Part shown: positions 24,602-34,494 of the stretch, piece after piece
Layout of the letters: each line of letters opens with the position of its first letter
Position numbering within the stretch: position 1 is the stretch's first letter
DNA from: Candidatus Flexifilum breve
GTDB taxonomy: Bacteria > Chloroflexota > Anaerolineae > Aggregatilineales > Phototrophicaceae
Direction: 5' to 3'
Assembly: GCA_016717205.1 (NCBI GenBank)
Contig: JADKGC010000009.1
Span: 1-64,000, forward strand
Length of the DNA stretch: 64,000 bases
Made by a program: the position numbers and the translations under genes
The notes under the pieces: model-generated
Told to the model about the DNA's origin: nothing
Databases searched by the model: none
The model's input: only the letters and a program-made list of their open reading frames with translations

Positions 24602-27471
24602 TTACTCCCCGGTCAACCGCTGCTGCAGCCGTTCTAACCGAAGAGCGACCCCCTTATCGTCGGGAAAGATTTCGAGTGCCTGCTGGTAAATGAGCGCCGC
24701 CCGACTCAGGTCGTCCTGCTCTTCCGCCGCGTCCGCGGCGTTCATCAACACCTCGATCGCCTGCGGGAGCAAACCGCACCGCGCCAGATGTCCGGCCAAC
24801 TGCTGAGCCGCCGCCCGTTCCTGGCGCTGTGCCTGCCAGTAGCTGACCGCTAACCGGTGCAGTTTGAGGCGTATCACCCGTGAGAGACTGGTGTAGATCG
24901 CGCTGCTCACCAGTTCCCGCCGAAAAGTGAACGCATCATCAGCCGCCATCAGCAGATGTTCATCGACCAAAGTCTGTATGATTGCGTCAATCTGCGCCGG
25001 ATTGGAAATCTCAGCGACGACGCTGAGCGCCGCCGGGGTGAATTTCCCGCCGAGCACGGCGCCTGCGCGCAGCACCGTCTGCAGGTCAGCGGAGAGCGAG
25101 TCGACGCGGGTCATCACAACTTCGCGAAGACCTCCGGCAGCAGATCCCGTCACGCCTCGGGGTGCAGCTCGCCATTGAACAGATAACCCAGTCGCGCAGG
25201 CTTTCCAGATAGGCCTCCGCATAAACCGGTCGTCCGCCCGTTTTTGTCCACAGGACGGACCGCAGCCGAGCGCCAATCGCCGCCACACCAAGATACTGCG
25301 CCGCCAGTTCTGCTAGCTCATTCGGTTCCAGATCAGCGATGCGATAGGTATCGACGTTCACAGTCGCGAACGGCGGCTCAGCAAGCAGCAGCAGCACGAC
25401 CGGCGCGCTGCCGCTTGCGCGTGCGATTTCGCTGAGTCGCTCAAGCAGATCACCCGAGGCGCGTTGGGCATCGTCGATGATAAGCAGAGTCGGCATGATC
25501 CCCAGCAGGCGCACCGCGAGCCCGAGCAAGGCCGTATCCTGTAGGACCTGTTCACTTAACGCCGCCTGCACCTGCGCTTCAAAATCCAGCAAATCGAGCG
25601 CCTGCAAGCGCTCTTGCAGCACCGCCGTCGGATCGTCTGGTTGAATATCGAGGAGTTGACTCAGCAGCGCGCGGATCACACTGCGTTCGGTGTCACGCCG
25701 GGTGCAGTTCACCCACGCCACCCGCCAGTCGTTCACGCGCGCCTGCCGCGCGATCTGCCGGGCGAGGCGCGACTTGCCGACCCCGCTGTGCCCGAGCAGC
25801 ACGAGCTGGCGCGCACCCTGCCCCTGTACCGTCGCCGCGAGCGCCGCCGCAACCGTTTCGAGCAAGGCCTGGTTCCCGATGAACGCGGCGGGTTCCGGGC
25901 TCACCAGATTGACGGGAGCGAGCAGCGGTCGCAGTACCGCGTAGGTCTGCACCGGGGCTGCTTACCTTGAGCTGCACAGGGGGCAAGCGTTCAACTTCCA
26001 GACTTCCTTGCACGCGCCCGTACACCCGGTCGCTGATCATGATTTGACCGGGCGCGGCTTTGGCCATGAGGCGCGCGGCGAGGTTGACGTCGTCGCCCAT
26101 CACGGTGAACTCGCGCCGCGCCTTCCAGCCGACCTCGCCCGCGAAGGTGTTGCCCTGCGCGATACCAATGCGCTGGGTGATACATGCTGCCCGCCGCAGA
26201 TCGTCGGGGAGTTCATGTTCGAGACTCTGGTTGAGTGCCATGAGACGCTGCCGGATTTCCAGCGCCGCATCGACCGCGCGGTCGGCGTCGTCAGAGTGCG
26301 CGACGGGGACACCAAACGTCGCCAACAGCTTCGTGCCCAGTTGATATGGGTCGGTACGCGTGAGCGTCCCGCCGTATTCGGTGATCGTCTGCTGGACGAC
26401 GTTGTAATAACGTTCGGCAATCGAAGCGATCAGGTCACGACGATCCTCTGCGCCGCGCCGGGTATCCAGCAGTTCGGCGAACCCCGTCGCATAGATGAAC
26501 ATGGTCACGGCGAAGCGATTCGAGCTGCGCAGATGATAGTCACCACTGTTGATGAGCTCATGCAGCACCGCCGGAGCAACATACACCGACATGGCCTCCA
26601 CCCGGCTCAGAAGCTGACGCAGCGTATCGATCAGCATATCCGTCGTCAAGTCAAACAGGGCAGAGCCTTTGGCGCGGCGCTTCTTGAGCGCCTCAAACTC
26701 GTAGTCGCCCAGTTCCGCGCCCAGACTATCGACTACCTGGGAAAAGCCATGTCCCATCCGCTTGAACGAGAAGTGCCCCACCAGCAGTGCGGCCAGCTTG
26801 GCATCGACAATGACCTCGTCCTGCCGCCCGACACTCTCCGCGGACATCGCCGCGCCGGGCAGGCTGCCCAAAATCAAGTGATCGCGCTGCGCCTGATTCC
26901 CAATGAGCATTTCGAATAGCTTCCCGCGCGCCACCCCAATCGACATCACGAGGCTGTACTGGTCGCCTTTGAGGAGTTCGACGAGGCGCGGATCGCTGAT
27001 GGGCTTGAAGCGCTCGATAGCACGCTGCATACGCAGCCCCGTGCGTACCGCTTTGACGGCATCGGCGATGCTGCGCGGCTTCGCCGGGAAGAATGCTAGC
27101 AGTGCATCCCCGGCAAACTTGAGTAATTGGCCATCCGATTTCGCGAGGATTTCCAGCATTTCGGCGAAGTAATCGTTCATCACCATCGTGAGGATTTCCG
27201 CGCCTTCTTGCGTGCTCTCGCGCTGCAGGCGTTCGGACAATGCGGTGAAACCGGAAACGTCAGCGAACATGAAGGTACCGGGACGGAGCGCACTGTAGCC
27301 CTGCGTCTTGAGGATCTCTTCTTCAATGTACAGGGGCAGGAACGAACAGAGCGCCTTATACAAACTGTTCAGATGTTGTATCGCTTCGGCGAGAATGGCA
27401 GGATCGTCAAGGTGGTCGCGGTATTGGGCAGGGACAAAACGTTTGCTGCGTTCCTGTAAGTCGATGTCCAT
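24602..27471 (-). pseudogene. Two-domain class III nucleotidyl cyclase with AAA ATPase, frame-broken
   Basis: Residues 1-500 from ATG 27471 hold two cyclase homology domains. The first keeps the metal-binding aspartates (FADVSGFTALSERL and FAGDALLAFF). The second lacks them (FIYATGFAEL, LGTKLLATFG) but keeps the transition-state segment GDDVNLAARL. An NTPase follows (GHSGVGKSRLARQIA, LLIIDDAQRA), then an alpha-solenoid tail ending at 24602. This is the plan of soluble adenylyl cyclase. Frames break near 25965 and 25180-25140. Adding one G and one C near 25965 yields LKGKQPPVQTYAV; adding one G at about 25186 and 25154 yields DWGYLFNGELHPEGV and continues in frame to the stop. All repairs fall in G/C runs, so a working gene with sequence errors is likely. 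Confidence 0.8.
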
Positions 27472-27547
27472 GTTTTATGCCTTGTCTACACCGTTCATTG
27501 TAGATCATTTCCTAATTAGATATGAAACAGTTTTACATAACCTTACG

Positions 27548-27576
27548 TTGATTTTCACGCGTGTAACCACTACTAT
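27548..27576 (+). promoter_or_regulatory. Likely promoter of the RND transporter gene
   Basis: TTGATT (27548-27553) and TACTAT (27571-27576) are 17 bases apart. The ATG follows 36 bases later with AGGG in front. The 140-base gap to the divergent cyclase gene is AT-rich. Confidence 0.5.
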
Positions 27577-27612
27577 TCTTAGTGACAGCCATCACAATAG
27601 ATAGGGTCTTGC

Positions 27613-30600
27613 ATGAAATCACTCTTTAGCGGACTTACAGCGCTATCGCTTCGTTTCCGCGTGGTTACGCTGGCTCTCGTCATTCTGCTTTCGGTCGCGG
27701 GCGTGTACGCGGTGACCCAGCTTAAGCAGGAACTGATCCCTTCAGTCGAGTTCCCGCAGACGATCATCCTCGCCCAAGCCACGGGCATGACCAGCGACCA
27801 GGTGCTCAATGTCCTCACCTCGCGCATCGAAACCGCATTGGACGAACAAGTCCCCGACGTCGTCAACCTTGAGTCATCCACGACGGGTGCCTTCGGCTCC
27901 GTCATCACCGCGCGTAATAACTTCGGCGTCAACGCGCCTCGCTTGCGCAGCGAAATCCAGCAGGCCATCGACTCGGTCTGGCTGCCGCTGCGCCGCATCG
28001 CGCCGCCTGAAGGTGAGAGCGCGACCGATTTCGCGGCGCGCCTGCTCGCCGATCTGCCACCCGAAGTGCTGATCTACCTGCAGACGACCGATTCCAACTT
28101 CCTGTTCCAACTCTCGCCCGACGTGTGGTCGGCGTTGTCCGCTGACACGGTGCAGACGCTGCTGGCCTACCTCGCCACGCAGACCAAAGACGTGAACAGT
28201 TCGGATGCGCTCCGGCTGCTCGTCGAGCAGGAAGTTGTACCAGCGCTGCAGAACATCGAACAGGTCGCCAGCGTCTCGGTGAGCGGCGGTCAGATTTTGC
28301 CGAGCGACGGCGAAGCCGTGCCGACGCCCGTCCCGGTCGGCAGTGCCGAAGCGCCCAGCCGCCTGCTCGACCTGACTCCCGAAGTTTGGGCCGTCGTGAG
28401 CGCCAAGGTTGATGGGCTGAGCGCCCTTGACCAGACGGCCGTCGAGGCCCTGCGCGCGCTGCCCTTCTCCGTACCGGAAGGCGTGCCGGCGCTGCCTGCC
28501 AGTTGGCAAATGGATCGCTTCAAGGATGCGCGTGACCTGCGCGAAATGCGCACGCTCACCCGCACACTGGGCACGGTTTTCAACAACTTCGTAACCGCTG
28601 GCGAAATCATCGGTGCACTCGGACAAACCGACGATCTGACGGCCGCTGACATCAACCAACTGCTGGCGGTTGAACCGACTCTCGTGCAGTATTTCGAAGC
28701 GGATCAGCTCGTGAGTCTGTCCGATGAAGCGTTCGCCGCGCTGCCCGCCGACTACATCGCCAACCTCGACGGTCTGACTCGCGATCAACTGGCGGCGAAG
28801 GCCTTGGCCGTCGCCATCAGCGGCGCCGCTGCACAGCCCGATCCGGTTGACCTGCCGCAGCCGTGGCGCATTTCACCGCCGCAGCTCATCACCTTCAGCT
28901 TTGACGATATTCCGCTCGCGACCTTCAGCATTTCCGGCACCGGCGCGGCTCTCCCCACCGATGGCGGGGCAGCGGCTGATGGCTCAACCGAAGCCGTCGA
29001 ACAGCCCGTCGGCACCGGGGAAACGCCGGTCGTTCAGGATATTCCCGAAGGGCCAAGCCTACCGCTGGTGTTCAACCTGCTCGGCGGGTTCATTGGCCTT
29101 GAACTCAACACCGCCGACGACCTGATCAACATTCAACTGCCCGACGAGATGGCGGCGCAGTTCGGCGGCACGCAGACCCTGCGCGCAGCGGATCTGCTCA
29201 ACTTCCTGCTGCTGCTCGACAACCCGGATGCGCTGCCTGAAGGTGCGCCCTCGGTCAGCATCCCCGGTGGCGCGGCTGGCGTGATTCGCCAGTTGTCGCC
29301 CGAAGCGATCACCTTCATTGCGGCCAACGACCCGACGTTCCTGCCCAATCTCAGCGCTGATGTGGCGTCCGCGTTCAGCCTCGATGTGCTGCTCAACGTG
29401 CCGGGCGTGGAAATTCCGCTGAATAATGTGTGGGATACGCTCTCGGCGCAGCCACAGTTCGCCACCTTGCCGCTGGAGACCGCGCAGGATATCGTCGAAA
29501 TCGGCGGCGGGCAGCCCTCGACCGTCCTCAACACGATCAACGCCAACGTGCCCGAGCAGTTCGCCGGCTATGATGTCCGCCTGTTCGACAGCCTCACACC
29601 CGGGATCATCAACTACTTCAACGCGGTTGAACCGGAATTCTTTGCGAACCTCGATCCCGCGGTCGTGGCGAAATTTGCGCCCGCCACGCTCGCCGAGTTG
29701 TCCGACGAGGTGATCGCAGCGCTGCCCGCCGACACGGCGACCACCGTACGCGCGATTGCCAGCGGCGAAACCGCCTCAGCCGCCACCCAGTTGGCTGAAC
29801 GCTATGCGACCGATGTGCCGCCCGCTGACCCGAACGCCCCGGCGCTCAACGCTGACTGGCAGTTCATCGGCGACTTCCTTGGCGTGGAGCTGGATACTGC
29901 CGATGACCTGTTCCGCTTCTTCCCCAGTGCGACGGGCTTCATCAATGGCCTGTTCAACTCGGCGCAGGGCGCGTCGTTTGCCCCCAGTCTGATTGGGAAT
30001 ACGTCGCCGGAAGCCGTCGCTTACATGGTCACACGCGACTCGAACTTCCTGAACGATTTGCGCATCGAAGCGCTGCAGCTCTTCTCCGCCGATGTGGTCG
30101 CCACCCTGCCCGCCGACGTGCAGGAACGCATTGCCTCAGGCGCAGCGCCGTTCGTGCCGACCAACGCCCTCACCCGCGTCAACGGCAATTCGAGCTTGTC
30201 CGTCACGGTCTTCAAGACGGACACAGCGAACAACGTCGAAGCCTTCCACATTGTCGAAGACCTGCTGCACGAAATCGATGCAGCGGACGACACCATCTCC
30301 GTCTCCGTCGCCTTTGAACAAGCCAGCTTCGTCGAAGAGTCGATCAGCGGTGTGGCGCGTGAAGGCGGTCTCGGCGCAATCTTCGCGGTCGTCGTCATCC
30401 TCATCTTCCTGAGCAGCGGTCGCTGGTCGCGCCGTCCGCGCGCGGTCGTCGGCGGCATCATGATCGCGCTGTTCCTCGGCGGGCTGTTCCTCGTCGTTCA
30501 AGCAAACGCCGCGGCGCTAGGCGGTGACTTTGGTCGCGCCTTTGAACAAACGGATGTGGTCGTCCGCGTGCTGCTGCTGTTAGGCGCGGGCGCGGGTTTC

Positions 30601-32517
30601 CTCGTGCTGTTATGGCCGGGCAACCTGCCGCATCCGGCGTGGCGCAGCACGCTCGTGTCCGGCGTGAGCATTCCGCTCTCCGTGCTGATGGCGCTCGCCT
30701 TTATGTACTGGGTGCCGCCGATTGTGCATGCCGCGCTTTTGCCACTGGCGGATACATCATCGCTCGCGACGTTCTTCTTGCGCCTGTTCCCGGAAAGCAT
30801 CACGCTCAACATCATGACGCTCTCCGGCTTGACGGTCGCCATTGGCCGCGTCGTCGACGACGCCATCGTCGTGCTCGAAAACATCTTCCGCCACTTGCAG
30901 GAAGGTGAAGACAAAACCCACGCCTTGATCGAAGGTACGCGCGATGTGTCCGTCGCAATTTTCGCCGCGACGGTCATCACGGTGGTCGTGTTCCTGCCGC
31001 TCGGTCTGACTGGCGGCATCATCGGCGAATTCTTCCTGCCCTTCGGCCTCGCCGTGACCTATTCGCTGCTCTCGTCGTTCATCGTCGCCATCACGGTTGT
31101 GCCCGTCGTGGCCTACCTGCTCCTCGACCGCAACGAAATCGCCGACGAAGAGAATTCGTGGCTGGAACGCCTGTACGATCCGGCATTGAAGTGGGCGCTG
31201 GCTAGTGGGCGCAACAACCTGATCGTGTTGGCGGTGGCGGCGGTCAGCCTGATCGTCGGTCTGGGGCTGTTCGCGACCCGGCCGCTGGCCTTCCTGCCCT
31301 CCTTCGGCGAACCGCAGGTCAGCGTGGCCGTGAATCTGCCCCCCGGCACCAAGATGGCGGATACCAACGCCGTCATCCTGCAATTTGAAGACTACCTCGC
31401 CGAGAACTTCACCGAAGATGACATCACGACGGTCTCGACCCGCATCGGCGGCGGTGACGGCTTCGAAGCGCTGATCCTCGGCAGCAGCGGAGTCAGCGAA
31501 AACGTCGCCACCATCACCCTGAGCGTGGAACACCCGGATACGCTCGACGCGCTGACGGGTGAGATTCGGGCTGGTGCCGAAGGCATCTTCGGGCCGGAAA
31601 ACGTCACCGTCTCCAGCGCGTCGCTCAGCGAACAGGGTTTCGGCGGTTTCGCGCTCGTGCTCTCCGGCGAGCAGGCGGATCTCCAAGCGATCAACGCCGA
31701 CATTATCGACGTGCTCAATGATGTCGAAGGCTTGACCAACGTCAGCAGCAACGTCGTCAGCAGTGACGCAGCCGATGATGGCCCGGTGACGTTCATTCGC
31801 GTGGATCTCCAGTCGGCGGCGCGCTACACGGGCGAACTGGAAACCAACAACACCATCGGCGTGACGAACACCGCCAAACAGGCGATTCAGAGCTATCTTG
31901 ACAGCAACAGTCTGGCGGAGCGCGTCACGGTGAGCGAAGGCTTCGAATCGCGCCAGCAGACCGAAGGGTTTGCGGGTCTCGGCATTGCGATGGGCATCGC
32001 GATTGTGCTGGTCGTGCTCATCCTGATCGTGACGTTCGGCTCGCTCGTGCACTGGCTCGATATCATCCTGAGCATCATCGTCGCCCCGGTCGGCGCGGCC
32101 ATCCTGCTCACGCTGACCAACCGCGTGCTCGGCATCTCGGCGATGATCGGCCTGCTGATGCTCATCGGCATCGTAGTGACCAACGCCGTGGTGCTCATCG
32201 ACCGCGTGCAAAGCAACCGCCGCGAACGGCACATGGAACTGCGCGACGCGCTCCTCGAAGCGGGTGAACGTCGTCTGCGTCCGATTCTCATGACCGCGCT
32301 GGCGACTATCGGCGCGTTGGTTCCGCTGGCGGTTGGCTTGTCAGAAGGCGCGATCATCGCATCGGAACTCGGCACTGTCGTGATTGGCGGCTTGTTCAGC
32401 AGCACGCTGCTCACGCTGATCGTCGTACCCGTCGCTTACCGCTTGCTCGACCCGCTGCACCGCCGTCTCGCGCTCAATCGCAAGGATCGGCAGCTAAGCA
32501 ATAAGGTCAGCTCATAG
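27613..32517 (+). CDS. RND-family efflux transporter with a very large periplasmic insertion
   Basis: The 1634-residue protein compares with about 1050 for HAE1-type RND pumps. It starts with TM1 (VVTLALVILLSVAGVY) and the porter start LIPSVEFPQTIILAQATGMTSDQV. TM2 comes only near residue 920 (AIFAVVVILIFLSS), and TM4 carries the proton-relay GRVVDDAIVVLENI near 1070. A second half (from about 1190) has the usual porter and TM8-12 (GITALL-like SAMIGLLMLIGIVVTNAVVLID). The extra 580 or so residues between about 140 and 850 contain degenerate repeats of the form D-x-x-F-L-x-x-L-S-x-[DE]-V...LPADV. Two additional hydrophobic segments lie between TM2 and TM3. It should export lipids, drugs or another hydrophobic cargo using the proton gradient. 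No adaptor or outer-membrane partner is adjacent, which suits a monoderm envelope. Confidence 0.88.
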   Translation: MKSLFSGLTALSLRFRVVTLALVILLSVAGVYAVTQLKQELIPSVEFPQTIILAQATGMTSDQVLNVLTSRIETALDEQVPDVVNLESSTTGAFGSVITARNNFGVNAPRLRSEIQQAIDSVWLPLRRIAPPEGESATDFAARLLADLPPEVLIYLQTTDSNFLFQLSPDVWSALSADTVQTLLAYLATQTKDVNSSDALRLLVEQEVVPALQNIEQVASVSVSGGQILPSDGEAVPTPVPVGSAEAPSRLLDLTPEVWAVVSAKVDGLSALDQTAVEALRALPFSVPEGVPALPASWQMDRFKDARDLREMRTLTRTLGTVFNNFVTAGEIIGALGQTDDLTAADINQLLAVEPTLVQYFEADQLVSLSDEAFAALPADYIANLDGLTRDQLAAKALAVAISGAAAQPDPVDLPQPWRISPPQLITFSFDDIPLATFSISGTGAALPTDGGAAADGSTEAVEQPVGTGETPVVQDIPEGPSLPLVFNLLGGFIGLELNTADDLINIQLPDEMAAQFGGTQTLRAADLLNFLLLLDNPDALPEGAPSVSIPGGAAGVIRQLSPEAITFIAANDPTFLPNLSADVASAFSLDVLLNVPGVEIPLNNVWDTLSAQPQFATLPLETAQDIVEIGGGQPSTVLNTINANVPEQFAGYDVRLFDSLTPGIINYFNAVEPEFFANLDPAVVAKFAPATLAELSDEVIAALPADTATTVRAIASGETASAATQLAERYATDVPPADPNAPALNADWQFIGDFLGVELDTADDLFRFFPSATGFINGLFNSAQGASFAPSLIGNTSPEAVAYMVTRDSNFLNDLRIEALQLFSADVVATLPADVQERIASGAAPFVPTNALTRVNGNSSLSVTVFKTDTANNVEAFHIVEDLLHEIDAADDTISVSVAFEQASFVEESISGVAREGGLGAIFAVVVILIFLSSGRWSRRPRAVVGGIMIALFLGGLFLVVQANAAALGGDFGRAFEQTDVVVRVLLLLGAGAGFLVLLWPGNLPHPAWRSTLVSGVSIPLSVLMALAFMYWVPPIVHAALLPLADTSSLATFFLRLFPESITLNIMTLSGLTVAIGRVVDDAIVVLENIFRHLQEGEDKTHALIEGTRDVSVAIFAATVITVVVFLPLGLTGGIIGEFFLPFGLAVTYSLLSSFIVAITVVPVVAYLLLDRNEIADEENSWLERLYDPALKWALASGRNNLIVLAVAAVSLIVGLGLFATRPLAFLPSFGEPQVSVAVNLPPGTKMADTNAVILQFEDYLAENFTEDDITTVSTRIGGGDGFEALILGSSGVSENVATITLSVEHPDTLDALTGEIRAGAEGIFGPENVTVSSASLSEQGFGGFALVLSGEQADLQAINADIIDVLNDVEGLTNVSSNVVSSDAADDGPVTFIRVDLQSAARYTGELETNNTIGVTNTAKQAIQSYLDSNSLAERVTVSEGFESRQQTEGFAGLGIAMGIAIVLVVLILIVTFGSLVHWLDIILSIIVAPVGAAILLTLTNRVLGISAMIGLLMLIGIVVTNAVVLIDRVQSNRRERHMELRDALLEAGERRLRPILMTALATIGALVPLAVGLSEGAIIASELGTVVIGGLFSSTLLTLIVVPVAYRLLDPLHRRLALNRKDRQLSNKVSS

Positions 32518-32528
32518 TTCAAAGCACG

Positions 32529-32566
32529 CCGCTGTAGGGACAGGGCAGACCCTGTCCCTACAGCGG
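32529..32566. repeat. Perfect 17-bp hairpin repeat (GTAGGGACAGGG type)
   Basis: CCGCTGTAGGGACAGGG and its exact complement flank a 4-base loop, 11 bases after the RND stop. It has the same GTAGGG...CCCTAC flavour as the dispersed elements at 10144 and 46804, so it is probably a short member of that family. Confidence 0.75.
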
Positions 32567-32577
32567 CTACCAGAATC

Positions 32578-32617
32578 AAAAACGGGGCGGATCCACATGG
32601 TATCCGCCCCGTTTTCT
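32578..32617. terminator. Bidirectional intrinsic terminator
   Basis: AAAACGGGGCGGAT and ATCCGCCCCGTTTT pair over 14 bases, with an A-run on one side and a T-run on the other. It lies between the convergent RND and AOS genes and can stop transcription from both. Confidence 0.9.
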
Positions 32618-32638
32618 TAACTTCAGAAGCGTTGACGA

Positions 32639-33856
32639 TCAGCCAGTCGCCACATCCGACAATTCGTTATTGAGTGACACGAGATCCAACCGTTCGCCCA
32701 CCGCCGCGAAGCCCTTGAGGGCGCGGTCGAGGTGTTCCTGCCGGTGCGAGGCCATGTAGCTGGTGCGCAGCAGACTGCTGCCCGGCGGCACTCCCGGCGG
32801 CAGCACCGGGTTCGTGTAGACGTTCTCTTCAATCAGCGCGTGCCAGGCCATGATCGTGCGGAACACATCGCCGATGATGATCGGAATGATGGGCGTGTTG
32901 CTCTTGCCCGTGTTGTAACCGAGCTCGTGCAGCCCTTTACGCATGTATTCGGCGTTGCGCCACAGCGACTCGACGTGTTCCGGTTCAGTTTCCATGATGT
33001 CGAGCGCCTTGAGCGCGGCGGCAGCCTGTCCAGCCGTCAGCGCCGCCGAAAAGATCAGCGAGCGTGCATGGTGCTGAATGTAGTGCACCACATCGGCATC
33101 ACCGGCGATGAAACCACCAATCGAGGCAAAGCTCTTGCTGAATGTGCCCATGATCAGGTCGACCTGATCCGTCAGGCCGAAGTGTTCCGCGGTGCCGCGC
33201 CCGCCACCCGTTACGCCGATGCCGTGCGCGTCATCCACCATGATACGCGCGCCGTAGCGCTTGCAGATGTCGACGATTTCCGGAAGCGGGGCAATATCGC
33301 CGCCCATGCTGTACACGCCATCGACGACGACCAGCTTACCCGCGTCGGCGGGCAGCTTCGAGAGCACATCTTCGAGGCTGCTGATGTCATTGTGGCGGAA
33401 GCGCTTCATTTCGCCACGGCACATCATGCAGCCGTCGACGATGCTGGCGTGGTCATCTTTGTCGATGATGACGTAATCGCCTTTTTGCACCAGCGCGGTA
33501 ATCACGCCGACGTTTGTCTGATACCCGGTCGAAAATACGAGCGCAGCTTCCTTGTGCACGAATTTCGCCAGACGCTTGTCCAGTTCGAGATGCAGTTCCA
33601 GCGTACCGTTCAGGAAGCGCGAGCCGGTAACGCTCGTCCCGTAGGTTTCTACGGCTTCGATGGCGGCCTGCCGAACACGCGGGTCGGTCGTGAGGCCGAG
33701 GTAGTTGTTCGAGCCGATCATCACGACTTCGCGTCCTTCAAACTGCGCGACCGCACCTTCGGTCGTGCTCAGAGCGCGAAAATAGGGGTAGATCCCCAAT
33801 TCCATCGCCTCTTTGGCGTCTCTGTAGTTTTTCGCCTTATCGAATAGGTCAGCCAC
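32639..33856 (-). CDS. AOS-family PLP enzyme (glycine C-acetyltransferase / serine palmitoyltransferase-like)
   Basis: The 405 residues form a fold-type I PLP enzyme of the alpha-oxoamine synthase family, which condenses an amino acid with an acyl-CoA. Landmarks are NNYLGL near residue 50, GSRFLNGT, the cofactor-binding DDAHGIGVTG and the Schiff-base lysine in MGTFSKSFASIGGF (about residue 240). That last motif resembles serine palmitoyltransferases more than KBL or BioF, but assignment among the three needs phylogeny. The start is GTG with GGGGAAG in front. It is a single gene, terminated by the shared hairpin at 32578. If SPT-like, it would start sphingolipid synthesis. Confidence 0.88.
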   Translation of the reverse strand: MADLFDKAKNYRDAKEAMELGIYPYFRALSTTEGAVAQFEGREVVMIGSNNYLGLTTDPRVRQAAIEAVETYGTSVTGSRFLNGTLELHLELDKRLAKFVHKEAALVFSTGYQTNVGVITALVQKGDYVIIDKDDHASIVDGCMMCRGEMKRFRHNDISSLEDVLSKLPADAGKLVVVDGVYSMGGDIAPLPEIVDICKRYGARIMVDDAHGIGVTGGGRGTAEHFGLTDQVDLIMGTFSKSFASIGGFIAGDADVVHYIQHHARSLIFSAALTAGQAAAALKALDIMETEPEHVESLWRNAEYMRKGLHELGYNTGKSNTPIIPIIIGDVFRTIMAWHALIEENVYTNPVLPPGVPPGSSLLRTSYMASHRQEHLDRALKGFAAVGERLDLVSLNNELSDVATG

Positions 33857-34023
33857 GCAACTTCCCCTTTATAAAACTATGATTACATGGATGAGAACAC
33901 CGCTGTCCACGGTAAGATGTAAATTTCACGTCACGTTACGCACATTTCAGTCTAGCAAACATCAGTAAATATAACAACCATTACGGCATGGGCACATTAA
34001 TGTTTTGCGGAGTCACAAATCAC

Positions 34024-34053
34024 TTGCGCCAAAAGGCACAACCACGCTACAAT
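34024..34053 (+). promoter_or_regulatory. Possible promoter of the small membrane protein gene
   Basis: TTGCGC (34024-34029) and TACAAT (34048-34053) are 18 bases apart. The ATG is 38 bases further. The remainder of the AT-rich 235-base gap after the AOS gene shows nothing else clear. Confidence 0.45.
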
Positions 34054-34091
34054 CTGGCCATACCATTTTGTTTGATGTGCCGGAGTAAAAG

Positions 34092-34328
34092 ATGTCGTCG
34101 TTGACTATGCGTCGTCTGATCGTCTGGGTCGTGTCGATGGGCCTTGGTTTCCTCATCGCCGCAGTTTTTGTGACCATGATCCTCCCGTGGATGGGTCCGC
34201 ACGGCGGCAATGCGATCAGCATTCAGAAATACGGTGTTCAGTATTTCTTCTGGACGGGCTTCCCAATTGGGCTGCTCATCCTCACGTGGCTCGACTATTT
34301 CCTGAACAGCCGCATTCTGCCTGACTAA
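34092..34328 (+). CDS. Small membrane protein, two helices
   Basis: 78 residues with two hydrophobic helices (IVWVVSMGLGFLIAAVFVTM and FFWTGFPIGLLILTWLDYF), joined by a short outside loop with PWMGPHGG. No family recognised. It has a promoter-like pair upstream and a perfect intrinsic terminator five bases after the stop, so it looks like a genuine single-gene transcript rather than a chance frame. Confidence 0.7.
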   Translation: MSSLTMRRLIVWVVSMGLGFLIAAVFVTMILPWMGPHGGNAISIQKYGVQYFFWTGFPIGLLILTWLDYFLNSRILPD

Positions 34329-34332
34329 TCTG

Positions 34333-34366
34333 CAAAAGACCCGCCTTCCCGGCGGGTCTTTTGTTT
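34333..34366 (+). terminator. Intrinsic terminator
   Basis: CAAAAGACCCGCC and GGCGGGTCTTTTG pair perfectly over 13 bases around a five-base loop, and the second arm ends in TTTTGTTT. Confidence 0.92.
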
Positions 34367-34455
34367 CCCGACCACGCTGCACCGGCGTGCTCGGAGGCGG
34401 CACACCTTAATCTCCGCTCAGAGATAGTTCCGTGATTGTTCCGTTTTTCACCTTT

Positions 34456-34488
34456 GATAGCTTTTGAAAGTTCCCGTCTGCTAGACTG
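34456..34488 (+). promoter_or_regulatory. Shared upstream element of the mevalonate genes, copy 1
   Basis: GATAGCTTTTGA, then AAG, eleven variable bases and TAGACTG. The same two blocks at the same 26-base distance recur at 38114-38146 before the DUF35 genes. TAGACT could be a -10, which would make the HMG-CoA reductase mRNA nearly leaderless (the ATG is eight bases after it and lacks an RBS). The upstream block is at the wrong spacing for a sigma-70 -35, so it may be an activator site or belong to another sigma factor. Confidence 0.45.
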
Positions 34489-34494
34489 CCCCGC

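Noticed and set aside
30757..32232. A 491-codon antisense frame under the RND gene
   Set aside because: Shadow of a GC-rich real gene; histidine-rich low-complexity translation without domain.
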